A DNA stretch of 64,000 nucleotides from Hymenopus coronatus (GCA_030762935.1 CM060899.1:60810501-60874500); one strand, 5' to 3'. Counted from the first letter of the stretch, positions 22,767 through 34,126 are shown. Numbers and translations: made by a program. Notes: generated by a model from the sequence alone, not told the origin.

Positions 22767-23041
22767 TTTGATGTGATCCATTCACATAACTTTCTCTATA
22801 TCTTTGCAACAAATTATTGTTAAAAAGTGTCGTATCCTTGGAAAATACTGGACTTAAATACCAAGTTTGATATTTAATGGACTTTTCGTTTTTGAGCTAT
22901 GCTGCCCCCCCTCCTACACGGACTTCTTTCTCATTTTTTCCTCCTCTAGGGGTCCCAAAACATTTATTTCATTTGAAATCTCGGTATCGAATTTTTGGGG
23001 GCGGGATACAATACCTTCTCTATCCACAAAGAGAAAGTAAA
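22767..23041 (+). mobile_element. TH element with large internal deletion (275 bp)
   Basis: A-end TTTGATGTGATCCATTCACA with ACTTTCTCTA. At about 22828 it jumps from 'ttgttaaaaagtg' to 'tcgtatccttggaaaatact', then runs to the H-end with a shortened palindrome. Both ends are kept while about 570 bp of the middle are gone, as in miniature derivatives. Confidence 0.85.
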
Positions 23042-23204
23042 ATCTTGAATTACGATTACCTAAATGGTTGAATATTCCGGATAAACCAATTGGATCGTAC
23101 TCGGAAGTTATTTCTATCCCCGTGCCATGAGGAACTTCGTTGCTAATGACTGCCCATTAGGAGAAAGGCATGCTCTGATCAAATTGTTATGCTCTTGTGG
23201 AAGA

Positions 23205-23792
23205 AGGTTATAAAAATACAAGAAAATTTTCAGGAAATTACCCTACCCAAACTATCCTTTTCTTGACACATTTTTCAAAATCCTCAATTTTGAGTAAAAT
23301 TAGGAATACTAAATTGGTTTACATGACAAATAAAATGAATATTTTTACTATATTAGGAATACCCCCTGAATACTTCATTCTAATTGACTTTTCCTTAACT
23401 CCTTCCTAAGCCCCAAGAGACAGACAAAACCTTCCTACACAAAAACAGTAGTCCTCTTTCAAATATGCTATTTTTATTTATTTCAGAGATATTCCCTGTT
23501 ATTAGTTTCATTTTTAATACTACTTAAAACTTTTCTCAAACGGAAGTTTGTCATTCTTTATTCTTTTGTTTTGCTCTTGGCCATACAAAGAGAACCGATT
23601 TCAATCACAGAGCAACCGCTTTTAAAATATTTGATTATCGCTTTAGCCTAGTGTGTTCCTTATTTCCCTTCTACTTACAAGAAAGCAAGTAATAGGAGAA
23701 ATTCTGTCACGATTCGTCTCGATTAGCCAGAAGTAGATAGAAGAAAAAACGTTTGTAAGAATGAGAAACTCGCATGAATGGAACATATCAAA
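23205..23792 (-). mobile_element. TH element lacking H-end
   Basis: From 'attttcaggaaattacccta' to 'gaatggaacatatcaaat'. An older sub-family, with 'gttttgctcttggccataca' instead of 'actcctgtccatacaaac'. Confidence 0.8.
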
Positions 23793-23796
23793 TATA

Positions 23797-25446
23797 GAAA
23801 GTATTGCGTTCCACCCAATAATTCGATACCGGGATTCTATTGCAAATAATACATCTTTTGAGATCCCCTGAATAAAAGCATATTTAGAAAAAGGGCTGTT
23901 TGTGGACAGCATAGCTCAACAAAAGTCCGTTAAATACCAAACTTGGTATTTCAGTTTAGTATCTACCAAGGATGCGACACGAAGATTTTCAAGAAAATTA
24001 TCCCACCCAAAAGTACCGTTTACACGGAAAAGTTTTCATTTTCTCAAAAATAGCTCTGAGGATATTGATTAAAATATCGTATACTAAATATATTTACCTT
24101 GAATTTTGTGGGAATATCTCTGAAGATCACTTTATTCTGGATGAATTTTGCTAAATTCTGCATAACTGGTAAACGGTAAGTAAAGACAAAAACTTAGTAC
24201 GCAAAAATGTAGATCTCTTTAAAACACGCAATTGTTTATATGTTATAATTTTGTAGAGCTGGGCGTTTCTTAGATATTCCTTACTGGTTTCAGATTTACA
24301 CTTTTCTCATACGGAAAATGTGTCAACTGCTGGCCATACAAGGAAACGAATTTCAGTTGTATGGCTAGGGTGCCCAACCGCTGCTCTTATGAGGTAACTG
24401 CGTTTCCTAGTGTTACGCGCCTCCTTCGTTTCGTTCATGGCTTGGTAGGAAACGTTTCCCATTTAATCATTCAGTGGCGTTTAACTGGGTTCAACTCTTG
24501 ACACGATGATAGGTTTCAAGCGAACCAAACGCATCGTATTCCAGAAAGAATGGGAGGTTGAATTTTTTTTTTTTTTTTTTTTTTTTTGTGTTTGTTAAAT
24601 GTGAAATGTTTTATATGTAAACATCACTTATCTTGGGGGTTCCGATGTAATATTAGACGACACCTTGAAAAATACCATCATACTGATTATAGTAAACATT
24701 TTTATCAATATGCAATCAATGACAGAACTTGAATTTGAATTACTTTTGTCAGCAAAGATGCTCCCCACCATCTTCAAATGGAACTAGTTGCTTTGCAAAA
24801 TTCAAATGCCATTGTTCTCAGAAAAAATATTGGGATTTATTGCGAAATGTTGCTGGAAAGCATATATCAATATTTGGTTCTATATATATTTGTGAACAGA
24901 TGTTCTAGAAAATGAATCAAGTAAAAAGAAAATGTTGCTGTAGGGCAGGATTATTTGGTCTGCCCTTTAAGACTTCTTCTCTGTCGGCAAACATTGATGA
25001 ACTGGTTATAAATAAACAGTGCGAACCAAGACACTAACAAGAATGGCGTTCAAGAAGTGTTGTTTTTTGTTAATAGTATTTGCACCATTCCATATAATAT
25101 TAACGTTGCTGAAGCCACCGCCACTGATACAAAGAGACGTCATAGATAGAGGGATTTTTGCATGCCGCTACCAAACAAATGGGTGGGGGTAAATATGCCC
25201 TCCCCTCTTCCGCTGTAGGTTGGGCACCACTGGTTATATTGCAGCCAGCTTTTACAAGATTTGACTTTCGCTTTAGCTTAAATATGTTACCCTATTTTCC
25301 TTCTTCTCACGAGAAAGCAAGTAATAAGATAAATTCTGCTAATGTTTATCTTGATTAGCATGATATAGAAAAAGAATAATCTTATCTAAGAAAATCTGTT
25401 TGCGGAACAACAAGAGAAAGTCATGTGAATGAACACATCAGATGTT
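23797..25446 (-). mobile_element. TH element split by a hAT insertion
   Basis: TH sequence at 23797-24364 (trimmed H-end to 'gaatttcagttgtatgg') resumes at 25234 ('gcagccagcttttacaagat') and ends GAATGAACACATCAGATG. The 869 bp between are a hAT-like element. Confidence 0.85.
24365..25233 (+). mobile_element. Non-autonomous hAT element
   Basis: Terminal inverted repeats: left CTAGGGTGCCCAACCGC, right (reverse complement) CCAGTGGTGCCCAACC. The core GGTGCCCAACC is shared. The flanking 8 bp are TTGTATGG and TTATATTG (6 of 8 match), consistent with an aged hAT 8-bp duplication. Inside, frameshifted plus-strand sequence around 24750-25045 resembles the C-terminal region of GTF2IRD2/ZBED-type hAT transposases (an 'NIDELVINKQCEPRH'-like segment near 24990-25035). 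A 24-T run lies at 24559-24587. Confidence 0.75.
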
Positions 25447-25725
25447 TTACTTAGGAGGGTATGGAGAGAACGTCATGGAAATACAATTATTGAACAGTAC
25501 GGAAAATGGCCTCCTAAATGAAACATTAATGGAGAGTTTTAGCACTCGTGGTTTAAACATTTATCGGGCCCGCGACCTGTTGATCTTGGCCATATGGGAT
25601 ATTAAATGCCAGTGTGCGGTTATTATAACATCTTGCTTTTTGGCAGTTTCGTAGTTCGATTTCCTTTCTCTTCTTATTCGTTCTCTTGTACACTTAATTC
25701 TGCATTCTTCTCGGCATTGTTACCA
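25447..25725. other. Unassigned region
   Basis: A 70-codon plus-strand frame (25442-25654) has no recognisable motif. Nothing else was seen. Confidence 0.35.
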
Positions 25726-26580
25726 TTTTTACTCTCTCTATACGTGCTATGTATATAGTGTATAGAGAAGGTATTGCACTCCACCAAAAAATTCGATACC
25801 GAGATTTCACCGGAAATATTTGTTTTAGGGTCCCCTGTATCCAAAAAACGTATTTTCAGAAAAAGGTCCGTGTGTGTGTGTCAGTGTGTCCGTGTGTCTG
25901 TGAACACGATAACTCAAAAACAAAAAGTCGGTAAAGTACCAAACTTGGTATTTAAGTTTAGTATCTTCCAGGGATGCGACACGAAGATTTTGAGAAAAAT
26001 CCCCCCACCCCAAACTACCCTTTACAAGGAACTTTTTTCGAAAATTATGATTTTCTAAAAAAATGGCTCTAACAATTTTGATTAAAATATCTTATATTAA
26101 AGTTATTTACCTGACAAATAAAATGTATATTTTGAACTTTCTGGGAATAGCCTCTGAAGACTACTTTATTCTGGATGCATTTTTCATAACTACTAAACCG
26201 TAAGGGATGGACAAAAACTTAACCCACAAAAAATGTAGAGCACGTTAAAACACACGATTTATGTTATATACATTTTTTTCGTGGAGTTGATCGTTTTTGA
26301 GATATTCCTTTTTCTTGGTTTCAGCTCTGAAAACTTATACTTTTCTCATACAGGAATTTGTCCATACAAACAAAGGAACATCAGTCACATAACAACCAGC
26401 TTTTGGCTTTCACTTTAACCTACGGTACTCCCTTACTTCACTTCTACTTACAATAAAGTAAGAAATAAGACTATTTCTGCTAATTTTTCTCGATTAGCAT
26501 GAAATAAATAAAAGATAAGCTTATTAACAATAATAATTTACAGAGATATAGAGAAAGTCATGTGAATGGAACACATCAGA
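25726..26580 (-). mobile_element. TH element, full length (good reference copy)
   Basis: H-end TTTTTACTCTCTCTATACG and a palindrome around CTATGTATATAG. Next come 'aattcgataccgagatttca', the A-run, a TG microsatellite (25869-25903), 'gataactcaaaaac', GATGCGACACGAAGATTTTG and CCCCACCCCAAACTACCC. The copy then runs through 'ctgggaatagcctctgaaga', 'aaccgtaagggatgg', 'acgttaaaacacacgattta', 'gtccatacaaacaaaggaac' and 'cgattagcatgaaataaata' to the A-end GAATGGAACACATCAGA. The length is 855 bp. The reading of consensus order for the other copies is based on this one and on 18284-19140. Confidence 0.92.
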
Positions 26581-27000
26581 TGTTTACTTTCTCTACACGT
26601 ACTATGTACAATGTACATAGTGTATAGAGAAGGTATTGTATTACACCCAAAAATTCGATACCGAGATTTCACCGGAAATACATGTTTTAGGTCCCCCATA
26701 ATCTATAAAAAGCATTTTTAGAAAAAGGTCCGTATGTTTGTGTGTGTGTGTGTGGACAGCATAGCTCAAAAACGAAAACACCGTTAAATACCAAGGTGGC
26801 GACACGAAGATTTGCAAGAAAATCCCCCCAACCCCAACCACCCTTTACATAGAACTTTTTTCGAAAATGTTGATTTTCTCAAAAATGGCTCCAACGATTT
26901 TGATTAAAGTATCGTGTATTAAAGACATTTACCTCACAAATAGTATGAATATTTTGAATTTTCGGGGAATAGCCTGTGAAGACTATTTTATTCTGGATGC
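26581..27000 (-). mobile_element. TH H-end half, in tandem with the preceding copy
   Basis: Directly after CATCAGA of the preceding copy: TGTTTACTTTCTCTACACG, a duplicated palindrome centre (ACTATGTACAATGTACATAG), a TG tract at 26731-26752 and the CCCC zone. It is truncated at 'gactattttattctggatgc'. Confidence 0.85.
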
Positions 27001-27536
27001 CTAAGTAATGAAGATGGTGTGCTCTGTCCAGTGACGCAAGGTCTATATACCAGAGTAGGAGCGGCAAGTATATGATTCACTGGAGACTCAGTACGGCCTG
27101 CCTCCATATGTCTTTAAGTTTTGCTAACACTATAATATGCCGTGCCCGGTAATGAGAACAGAAAATTAAAACTTGGCCAAGATTTGCTTCCCGTTCCTGG
27201 GCCCAGGAAGGCTTCCGATCAATAATTATGAATATATTTCAGCATTTCCGTTCGCGTTCTGGTTCCATTACCGGTTGTTGTAAACCAGCCTTTATGGTAA
27301 CGTTAAGACATAATTTTTAATGGGGTCGTATTCCTACCAGACTCACCACTGTTTCCTATGGTTTTCTCTTGCTGCATATTCAATATCACGTCAGCAGATG
27401 CATATTTTGGGAGTGCCACTTTAAATTCTAATGACCCACTTCGGTAATTTTAGCGCAAACCCAGCTTGGCACGTTATGCTGGACCAAAGAGGCGAAAAAT
27501 CAATAGCGAAGTTAACCTCAAAACTTTTGAGAAGTA
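27001..27536. other. Unassigned region
   Basis: No gene recognised; no TH or SINE similarity seen. Confidence 0.35.
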
Positions 27537-28550
27537 CGAGGAGCGTTCAATAAGTCTTTCTATCCAAGAAGTTACACTCGTAGCATCGAAAAAGGTTTAT
27601 ATTTAGTAACCATCGTCTCTTACTAGATGACAGTTAAAGTTTCAGCTAGATCCATCACGTGGCTACGTTGCCATAGGTGATTGAATCAACAATCCTGTGT
27701 TTATTTAGAAATATGGGGGGACGAGTTTCATGCTGTGATTAAATACCTCTATTTAAAAGGCTTGACACCGAAAGAGAGAAAAGCCGTATTGGATGAAGTT
27801 CATGGCACATCTGCTCCTGCGTTTGCAGCAATTTACAATTAGATAAATGAATTTAAAGGTGGCCGTTCATCCACAAATGACGAACGTTGTTCCGGACGTC
27901 CAGTATAAGTGACTTCCTTCGAAATTATTGACAAAATTCAGGTTATGGTTTTGAATGATCGACGAATCAAAGTTCGCGAAATAGAGGCTACAATATTGCA
28001 CCACACATTAGGTCTGATACAGATCTGGGCAAGATGGGTGCACATGATCAATGGAGAGTAAACGCAATCGTGTGATCGATTCGAAAACTGATTTGGCACT
28101 TTTCCGTCGCAATCCTGACGAGTTTCTGCTTCGAAACATAACAGTGGGTTATTAAAGGCGAACCGGCTCCGAAGAAGGCAAAGGTGATGAAATCTGCGGA
28201 CAAGGTAATGGCCTCGGTTTTGGGGATGCACGCGGAATCACCTATATTGATAACTTGCATAAAAGGAAGAAAATAACTGGAGAGCATTATGCATCTTTAG
28301 TGCACCGGTTGAACGGAGAAATTAAGAAAAAACGCCTTCATCTGGCAATGAAAAATATTCTCTTCTATCAGGACAATGCAAAGGTGCACACCTGCGTAGT
28401 TTCGATGGCGAAAATTGAAGAATTAAGATTCGAATTACAACATCCACCGTATGCACCAGATTTGGACCCCAGTGATTTTTTTTTTATTTCCAAACTTGAA
28501 AAAGTGCCTCGGCGGAAAACGATTCACGTCTAACAAAGAGGTCACCCCAA
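27537..28550 (+). pseudogene. Decayed mariner-family transposase
   Basis: Starts near a mariner-like terminal word (GAGGAGCGTTCAATAAGT, 27539). Interrupted plus-strand frames follow the order of mariner transposases. First is an N-terminal helix-turn-helix region (27725-27900; 'AVIKYLYLKGLTPKERKAVL'-like, then a GRSSTN...GRP stretch). Next is 'GEPAPKKAKVMKSADKVMAS' (28150-28215). After that comes 'NILFYQDNAKVHTC' with the second catalytic Asp (about 28350-28395). Last is HPPYAPDLDPSDFF with the third Asp of the DD34D type (28440-28485). There are several in-frame stops and frameshifts, and the segment that should carry the first catalytic Asp is garbled. The element is inactive. Confidence 0.85.
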
Positions 28551-28768
28551 GCAAATGCCTCTGAACGTAATGGTTCTTGTGTCTAAGGTCACGGGAGGGC
28601 GATGGATTTTTTTTTTTTTCTGGCGCAAAAATCCTTATCATGGCTTCTTTCGGAAGGAAAGTAAAGTCGTTGGTCTCGTGTCGTAGATTTACGGCACGTA
28701 AAAGAACCTCAAGGCTGATATAGAGGCATCTGAGCGCGAAATAAAGCGGTTTCTTTACGTCCAACATA
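28551..28768 (+). repeat. SINE-like fragment at the end of the mariner
   Basis: Interrupts the mariner just after its 'cggcggaaaacg...aacaaagaggtc' segment. It contains 'ggcttctttcggaaggaaag', 'gtcgttggtctcgtg' and 'cggcacgtaaaagaacctc'. The last resembles the family C body block 'ggcacgttaaagaact'. A 14-T run sits at 28606-28619. The boundaries are approximate. Confidence 0.45.
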
Positions 28769-28849
28769 GAATTGGACTCTGAGAACCAAAGTAGTTAAAG
28801 AGCATGAATAAAAAACTCAAGTTACTAATTCTAAAGTGTGTATTATGTG

Positions 28850-29268
28850 AATGGCGTAATTCAGAACTAAACTCAGTCTGTTAAATACAAACTTGATATT
28901 TAAGTTCAGTTAAAGAAAATTCCCATATCACCTTTACATGGGACATCCTAATTTGATTTTCTCAAAATGGGTTATGACTATTTTGATTAAAATATATATG
29001 TTAATCGTTTTTCTCAAATGGTAAATCGTTATCAGTTTTTTAAAGGACATGGTTTTTTCTCGTGGTCGTGCAAAGAGAAGGCATTTCAAAGCTAACACAT
29101 AGCGACACGCTCCTTAAAATCAGGCTCGCTTAATCTACTATATCTTAAAAAGAAATAATGTAAATATATATATATTGAAGTTTTATCTGGAGTAACAAGT
29201 AGATAAAGTAATAGGCATTTGTAATACTAATTTGTAGAAGAATGCGCAGAGGAGGTCATTTGAAAATG
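28850..29268 (-). mobile_element. TH element, very degenerate
   Basis: Recognisable by 'tgttaaatacaaacttgata', 'tttgattttctcaaaatggg', 'attttgattaaaatat' and 'gaggtcatttgaaaatg'. This is one of the most diverged copies in the window. Confidence 0.55.
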
Positions 29269-30255
29269 TTTCTACTGTATTTCTTCCAGGCATGTATGTA
29301 CTCGTCACAAAGTCTGCCTGTAGCGTTTACTGGTTTACGCAGCAATTAGGCACGGACCCAACTGGAAAAAATAAAAAACAAGTTAACACTTCTCGCGCTG
29401 GATTCGTCGCAGCGATATAGATGCTGTAGTTGGTTGCCTGAAAAATACAATGCGCTTATTGTCAGTACTTCAACAATGCGACCTTAATTCTGATATCGAT
29501 ATGACAGTGGCGTCACGTGAGGTAGCTTGTAAACAAATGTTTACTAATGTGTACTAATGAATGAAAACTACCGGATTATTCGATAGCCGCCAGATTATTG
29601 GTTATTCGATTGTACAATATTCGGTTTTCATTAGATTTTAAAATGTTACTGTACTATTGGTGGCTTAGCAGTCGATAGTCTTCAATCACTTTTAAAGTCG
29701 ATTTTATTAATTAGCCAAAGCAGATAGATGCGAACCCCATTTCAGAGAGTCCTGCTGTTTTATTTTCTGTATTTAATAGTTTGGCAATTGGTCGTAACGA
29801 TCAAACTAAAGAATGCTACATACCAACTACCAAACAAGAAATACAAATATGCAGTTGGTCTATTAGGGCACGCAGTTTGTTCTAAACATATGTATTAATT
29901 TGGTAATACTGCCGGAGAGGTCACCATTTTGTGGCGGATGCATCAGTCGCCCAGTGGTGGGGAGATTTAGATTATGGTGTTTCTAAATAAAAAGCGAAAC
30001 ATTAATTCCAAACATTAGGTGTTCACGTATTAAACCAAGGAACATGCCCACATGGAGCTTAGAATGTTAGGTATGCATTCAGTTCAACTCAAAGCATAGT
30101 TTAGTCAATTTTAGGACTGAATACCGAATAAGAACAAGTTGTAATTCGCCACATATTGCGAGGAAATAATCTTTTGTCCATTCATTTTAATTTCAAATCA
30201 AATGTATACGAAATATGAATACCATAAAACCTATATAATATAATCTCAAATTATC
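29269..30255. other. Unassigned region (about 1 kb)
   Basis: No gene, RNA or repeat was recognised. The sequence is mixed AT-rich. Confidence 0.35.
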
Positions 30256-30394
30256 TAGATTGCGCGCGCGCGCGAGCGCGTGTGTCTGTTTGATAAAAAT
30301 AAAAACGATTTAAACCCAACGTAAAGGAACTACGAGTTGTTTCCAGTGCAAAGCCCCCGATATGACCTTAGATGTTAAATGTGGCTATATAATC
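30256..30394 (+). repeat. SINE family B, 3' part
   Basis: A CG/TG dinucleotide tract (30262-30288) is followed by 'acccaacgtaaaggaact', 'gttgtttccagtgcaaagcc', and the tail 'cccgatatgaccttagatg' and 'gtggctatataa'. Confidence 0.7.
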
Positions 30395-30489
30395 GGGGGG
30401 CGGGGTCCTGAAATTACCTGTTGAACCATAACTGCACTTAATTCTGAAACAGGTAGATAACGTTAAAAAGAGAAATCATTTCTTTATGT

Positions 30490-30818
30490 ATCTTTATATT
30501 AAACATTATTTAAAACACAATTTATGTCGTATCCTTTTTTACATTTTGTTTTTAGAGATACCTATTATTGGTTTTAAAATTCCCTGTACGTTATTCACTT
30601 TCTTCATCCTGATCATGCAAAGATACGGGGGTTTCAATTGCATCATATAGCGACCGTGTTTTAAAAGATTTGACCATCGTTTCAGCCTAGTACATTCCCT
30701 TATATGCCCTTTAAGCAAGAAAATAATTTCTGCCTACGTTTATCTCGATTAGCCTAAAGCAGAGAGAAGAATAAGCTTTCGTAAGAATATTTTTTTACAG
30801 GTTAGGTAGAGAAAGTCT
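30490..30818 (-). mobile_element. TH A-end half, degenerate
   Basis: 'taaaacacaatttatgtcgt', 'cattccctta', 'tttatctcgattagcctaaa', 'gttaggtagagaaagtc'. It joins directly to a second copy inside that copy's A-end half. Confidence 0.7.
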
Positions 30819-31238
30819 AGTACGGAAATTCGCATAACTGATAAACCGCAAGAGATAGGCACAAACTTAACTAGCAAAAGATGTACACCTTGTTAAAACA
30901 CGCCATTTATGTTACATACATTTTTTCGTGTAGTCAACCGTTTTTGAGATATTCCTTGTTATTAGTTTCAGCTTAAAATACTTACGTTTCTCATACGGGA
31001 ATTTGTCAACTCCTGTCCATACAAACAAAGGAATTTCAGACACATAGCAACCAGCTTTTGACTATCACTTTAACCTTTGCTACTCCGTTATTTCGCTTCT
31101 ACTTACAAGGAAGCTAGTAATAAGTCTATTTCTGCTAATTTTTTTTCTCGATTAGCGTGAAGTAAATAGAAGAATAAGCTTTTTAACAATGATTTGTTGT
31201 AGAGATGTAGAGAAAGTCATGTGAATGGAACAGATTTT
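30819..31238 (-). mobile_element. TH A-end half
   Basis: From 'cggaaattcgcataactg' and 'aaaccgcaagagataggcac' to GAATGGAACAGATTTTT. Close to consensus. Confidence 0.85.
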
Positions 31239-31326
31239 TCAAAATGAAATCTCGGTTTGGAATTTTTGGGTGCAATACGATATCTTCTGTATTCACTATG
31301 TACATAGTGCGTGAAGAGAAAGTAAA
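31239..31326 (+). mobile_element. TH H-end fragment
   Basis: 'tgaaatctcggtttggaatt', a palindrome with a CACTATGTACATAGTG core, and GAGAAAGTAAAAA. It is fused tail-first to the preceding minus-oriented half. Confidence 0.8.
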
Positions 31327-32188
31327 AATCTGATGTGTTCCATTCACATGACTTTCTTTACATCTTTGCAAAAAATTATTGTTAAAAAGCTTATGCTTCT
31401 ATTTTCTTCGTGCTAATCGAGAAAAAAAATCTAGCAGAAATAGTCTTATTACTTGCTTCCTTGAAAATATAAGCGAAATAAGGGAGTACCATAGGTTAAA
31501 GTGACAGTCAAAAGCTGGTTGCTATGTGACTGAAGTTGCTTTGTGTGTATGGACAGGAGTTGACAAATACCTGTATAAGTTTTTCATAGCTGAAACCAAA
31601 AACAAAGAATATCTCAAAAACAATCAACTACACGAAAAAAAATGTGTATAACATACATTGTGTGTTTTAAAGCGCTCTACATTTGTTGTGTGGTAAGTTT
31701 TTATCCATCTCTTACGGTTTAGCAGCTATGTAAAATTCCGTAAAATTGACCTAGAATGAAGTAGTCTTCAGAGGCTGTTCACAGAAAATTCAAAATATAC
31801 ATTTTATTTGTCAGGTAAATATCTTTAATATACGATATTTTAGTCAAAATCGTTAGCCATTTTTAGAAAATCAAAATTTTCGAAAAAAGTTCCATGTAAA
31901 GGGTAGTTTGGGGTGGGGGAGTTTTTCTCAAAACCTTCGTGTCGCATTCCTGGAAGATTAAACTTAAGTAACCAAGTTTGGTATTTTACCGACTTTTCGT
32001 TTTTGAGTTATTGTGTTCACTGATACACGGACACACACACACACGGACCTTTTTCTGAAAATGCTCTTTTTAGATACAGGGGACCCTAAAACATATATTT
32101 CCGGTGAAATCTCGGTATCGAATTTTTTGGTGGAGTGCAATACTTTCTGTATACACTATGTACATAGTGCGTGCAGAGAAAGTAAAAA
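31327..32188 (+). mobile_element. TH element, full length, in tandem
   Basis: Follows the preceding H-end with only the shared A-run (GTAAAAATCTGATGTG). A-end TCTGATGTGTTCCATTCACA with ACTTTCTTTA; H-end palindrome near 32150-32172 and GAGAAAGTAAAAA. Uninterrupted CA tract at 32030-32044. Confidence 0.9.
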
Positions 32189-32456
32189 TTGGCTACGTCA
32201 CGCGGACCAATAAGTTTCGGCAGCCATACGCACAGGATCTAGCCACTTAGCACAAAACCCACCGCCCACAAATAATCGCCGGCTGACTGCGAGAACTTGA
32301 CCGGTCATCCATATCCAGCAGTGTTGATGCTCCTGTTGAGAGATTTCTCGTCAAAAATTGTTTATATCAGTTTAAACATACCGTTACACACGTTGCTGTG
32401 CACAAATTCATCTTTTGGTAAAATAATGCAAGTAATGAAGAAAGAAAGAAAAAAAA
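32189..32456. other. Unassigned spacer
   Basis: GC-moderate sequence without recognised features. Confidence 0.35.
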
Positions 32457-33002
32457 TCTTGTGTTACATTCACATGGCTTTCTCTACATCTCTGCCACAA
32501 ATTATTGTTAAAAAGCTTACGCTTCTATTTACTTCATGCTAATGGAGAAAAAATTAGCAGATATAGTCTTATTACTTGCTTCCTTGTAAGTAGAAGCGAA
32601 ATAAGGAGCACCATAGGTTAAATTGAAGTCAAAAGCTGGTTGCTATGTGACTGAAGTTCCATTGTTAATATCGATATGAGTTAACAAATTCCTGTATGAG
32701 AAGAGTTGCTCGTTTTTCAGATATTCCTTGTTTTTGGTTTCAGCTTTAAAATCTTATACTTTTCTCATACAGGACTTTGTCAATTCCTGTCCATATAAAC
32801 AAAGAAACGTGTCACATAGCAACCAGCATTTGACTATCACTTTAACCTATGACACGCTCTTATTTCGCTTCTACTCACAAGGAAACAAGTAATAAGACTA
32901 TTTCTGCTAAGTTTTTCTCGATTATTTTAAAGTAAATAAAAGCATTAGCTTTTTAACAATAATTTGTTGTAGAGAAAGTCATGTGAATGGAACACAGATT
33001 TT
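32457..33002. mobile_element. TH fold-back: two A-ends facing outward
   Basis: 32457-32706 is an A-end half in plus orientation (TCTTGTGTTACATTCACATG to 'aattcctgtatgagaagag'). At 32707 it flips to the same half in minus orientation ('cgtttttcagatattccttg' to GAATGGAACACAGATTTTT). The arms are about 250 and 295 bp with no H-end. This is the mirror image of the H-end fold-backs at 7.3 and 39.5 kb. Confidence 0.85.
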
Positions 33003-33255
33003 TTGTTAGAGTAAACCATTTCGGAGATATTCCTTATTGGTGTCAATTTTAAAATATATAAACTTTTCTGTAATGGGATTGTTTTGTTGCTGTACTCCTA
33101 GCCATATAAAGAGAACCGAATTTCAATCGCATAGCTATTTATGTTAGTAATAAGATGGTTTCTGCTAATATGTATTCGATTAGCATGAAGTAGAGCGAAT
33201 AATGGGCTTTTGTAAAAACAATTTGATTCAGAATAAGCAGAGAAAGCCATTAGTT
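33003..33255 (-). mobile_element. TH A-end fragment, older sub-family
   Basis: 'ccatttcggagatattcctt', 'tagccatataaagagaaccg', 'tatgtattcgattagcatga', ending near 'gcagagaaagccattag'. A possible H-end relic follows to about 33333 ('cctcaaaacgtgtatttacg'). Confidence 0.65.
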
Positions 33256-33788
33256 TTAGTCATCGGTCCTCAAAACGTGTATTTACGTGAGAATTTTGGT
33301 GGAGTGCACCTAATGTACGTGGTAAAGAAAGTGATGATGTACAAGTTTAAAATGTGTGTTGACCTGAATCCGGAGAATGACCCTAGGTTAGAGCGTTGCA
33401 GCGTAGCGGTTGGCAGCAGTGGCAGTGACATCACAGCTACTCCCCCGTAGCGTGTTTAATGTTGACATCACGCCAGCGCGCTGCCCTCTGCTCGCCACTT
33501 AAAAACAACAATAAGGGGCAGGTGTGGCATTCATCTGGATCCAGGGCTAACCAAACTTCACCGCGCTTCTCTCTGAGAAATGCACTGTTATTTCATGTAT
33601 AGTACACAGAGCACAAATAGTAATAGACATCGGATTTCTGATTGTCTGTAGGGGCTTTATAGGGCGTGTCTCCGTCACTCTAATTGGGGATGGAGTAAGG
33701 GCTGTCGATTGCATTCACATAGAAACACGTAAGACGCAACGTAATGCAATGCAACGCAAGACTTCGCAAATTCCATAAAAATAAGAAC
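33256..33788. other. Mostly unassigned
   Basis: Apart from the possible H-end relic (33256-33333), nothing was recognised. A short series of ACGCAACG/ATGCAACG-like words lies near 33730-33760. Confidence 0.35.
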
Positions 33789-34114
33789 GTTCATAAGCAG
33801 AGGAGTGGAGCAATTGCGGCCTAAGATCGCGACTGGGGAGCGACAACAGGTCGTAAATTGCCAAACTGTTTGTTAACGACATGATCCGGATTTGGTAATG
33901 TTATTATTCTGCCACTAGAGCCGCTTAGCTACTTACGAGTCTCTTATAAATATTTAGGGTCCTAAGTTGCGTGGCATAGCCCAAGGTGGAGGGTCCTAAG
34001 CAGCAAAGCGAGCCCGAAGGATGTTCATAAGCAGAGGAGTGGAGCAATTGCGGCCTAAGATCGCGACTGGGGAGCGACAACAGGTCGTAAATTGCCAAAC
34101 TGTTTGTTAATGAC
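33789..34114. repeat. 92-bp direct repeat pair
   Basis: 33789-33880 and 34023-34114 are identical over 92 bp except one base (C/T at 33877/34111). They are separated by 142 bp. Both begin GTTCATAAGCAGAGGAGTGG. The near-identity in otherwise diverged DNA implies a recent duplication with a 234-bp period, or terminal repeats of a very small element. Confidence 0.85.
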
Positions 34115-34126
34115 GCTGGAATTTCG

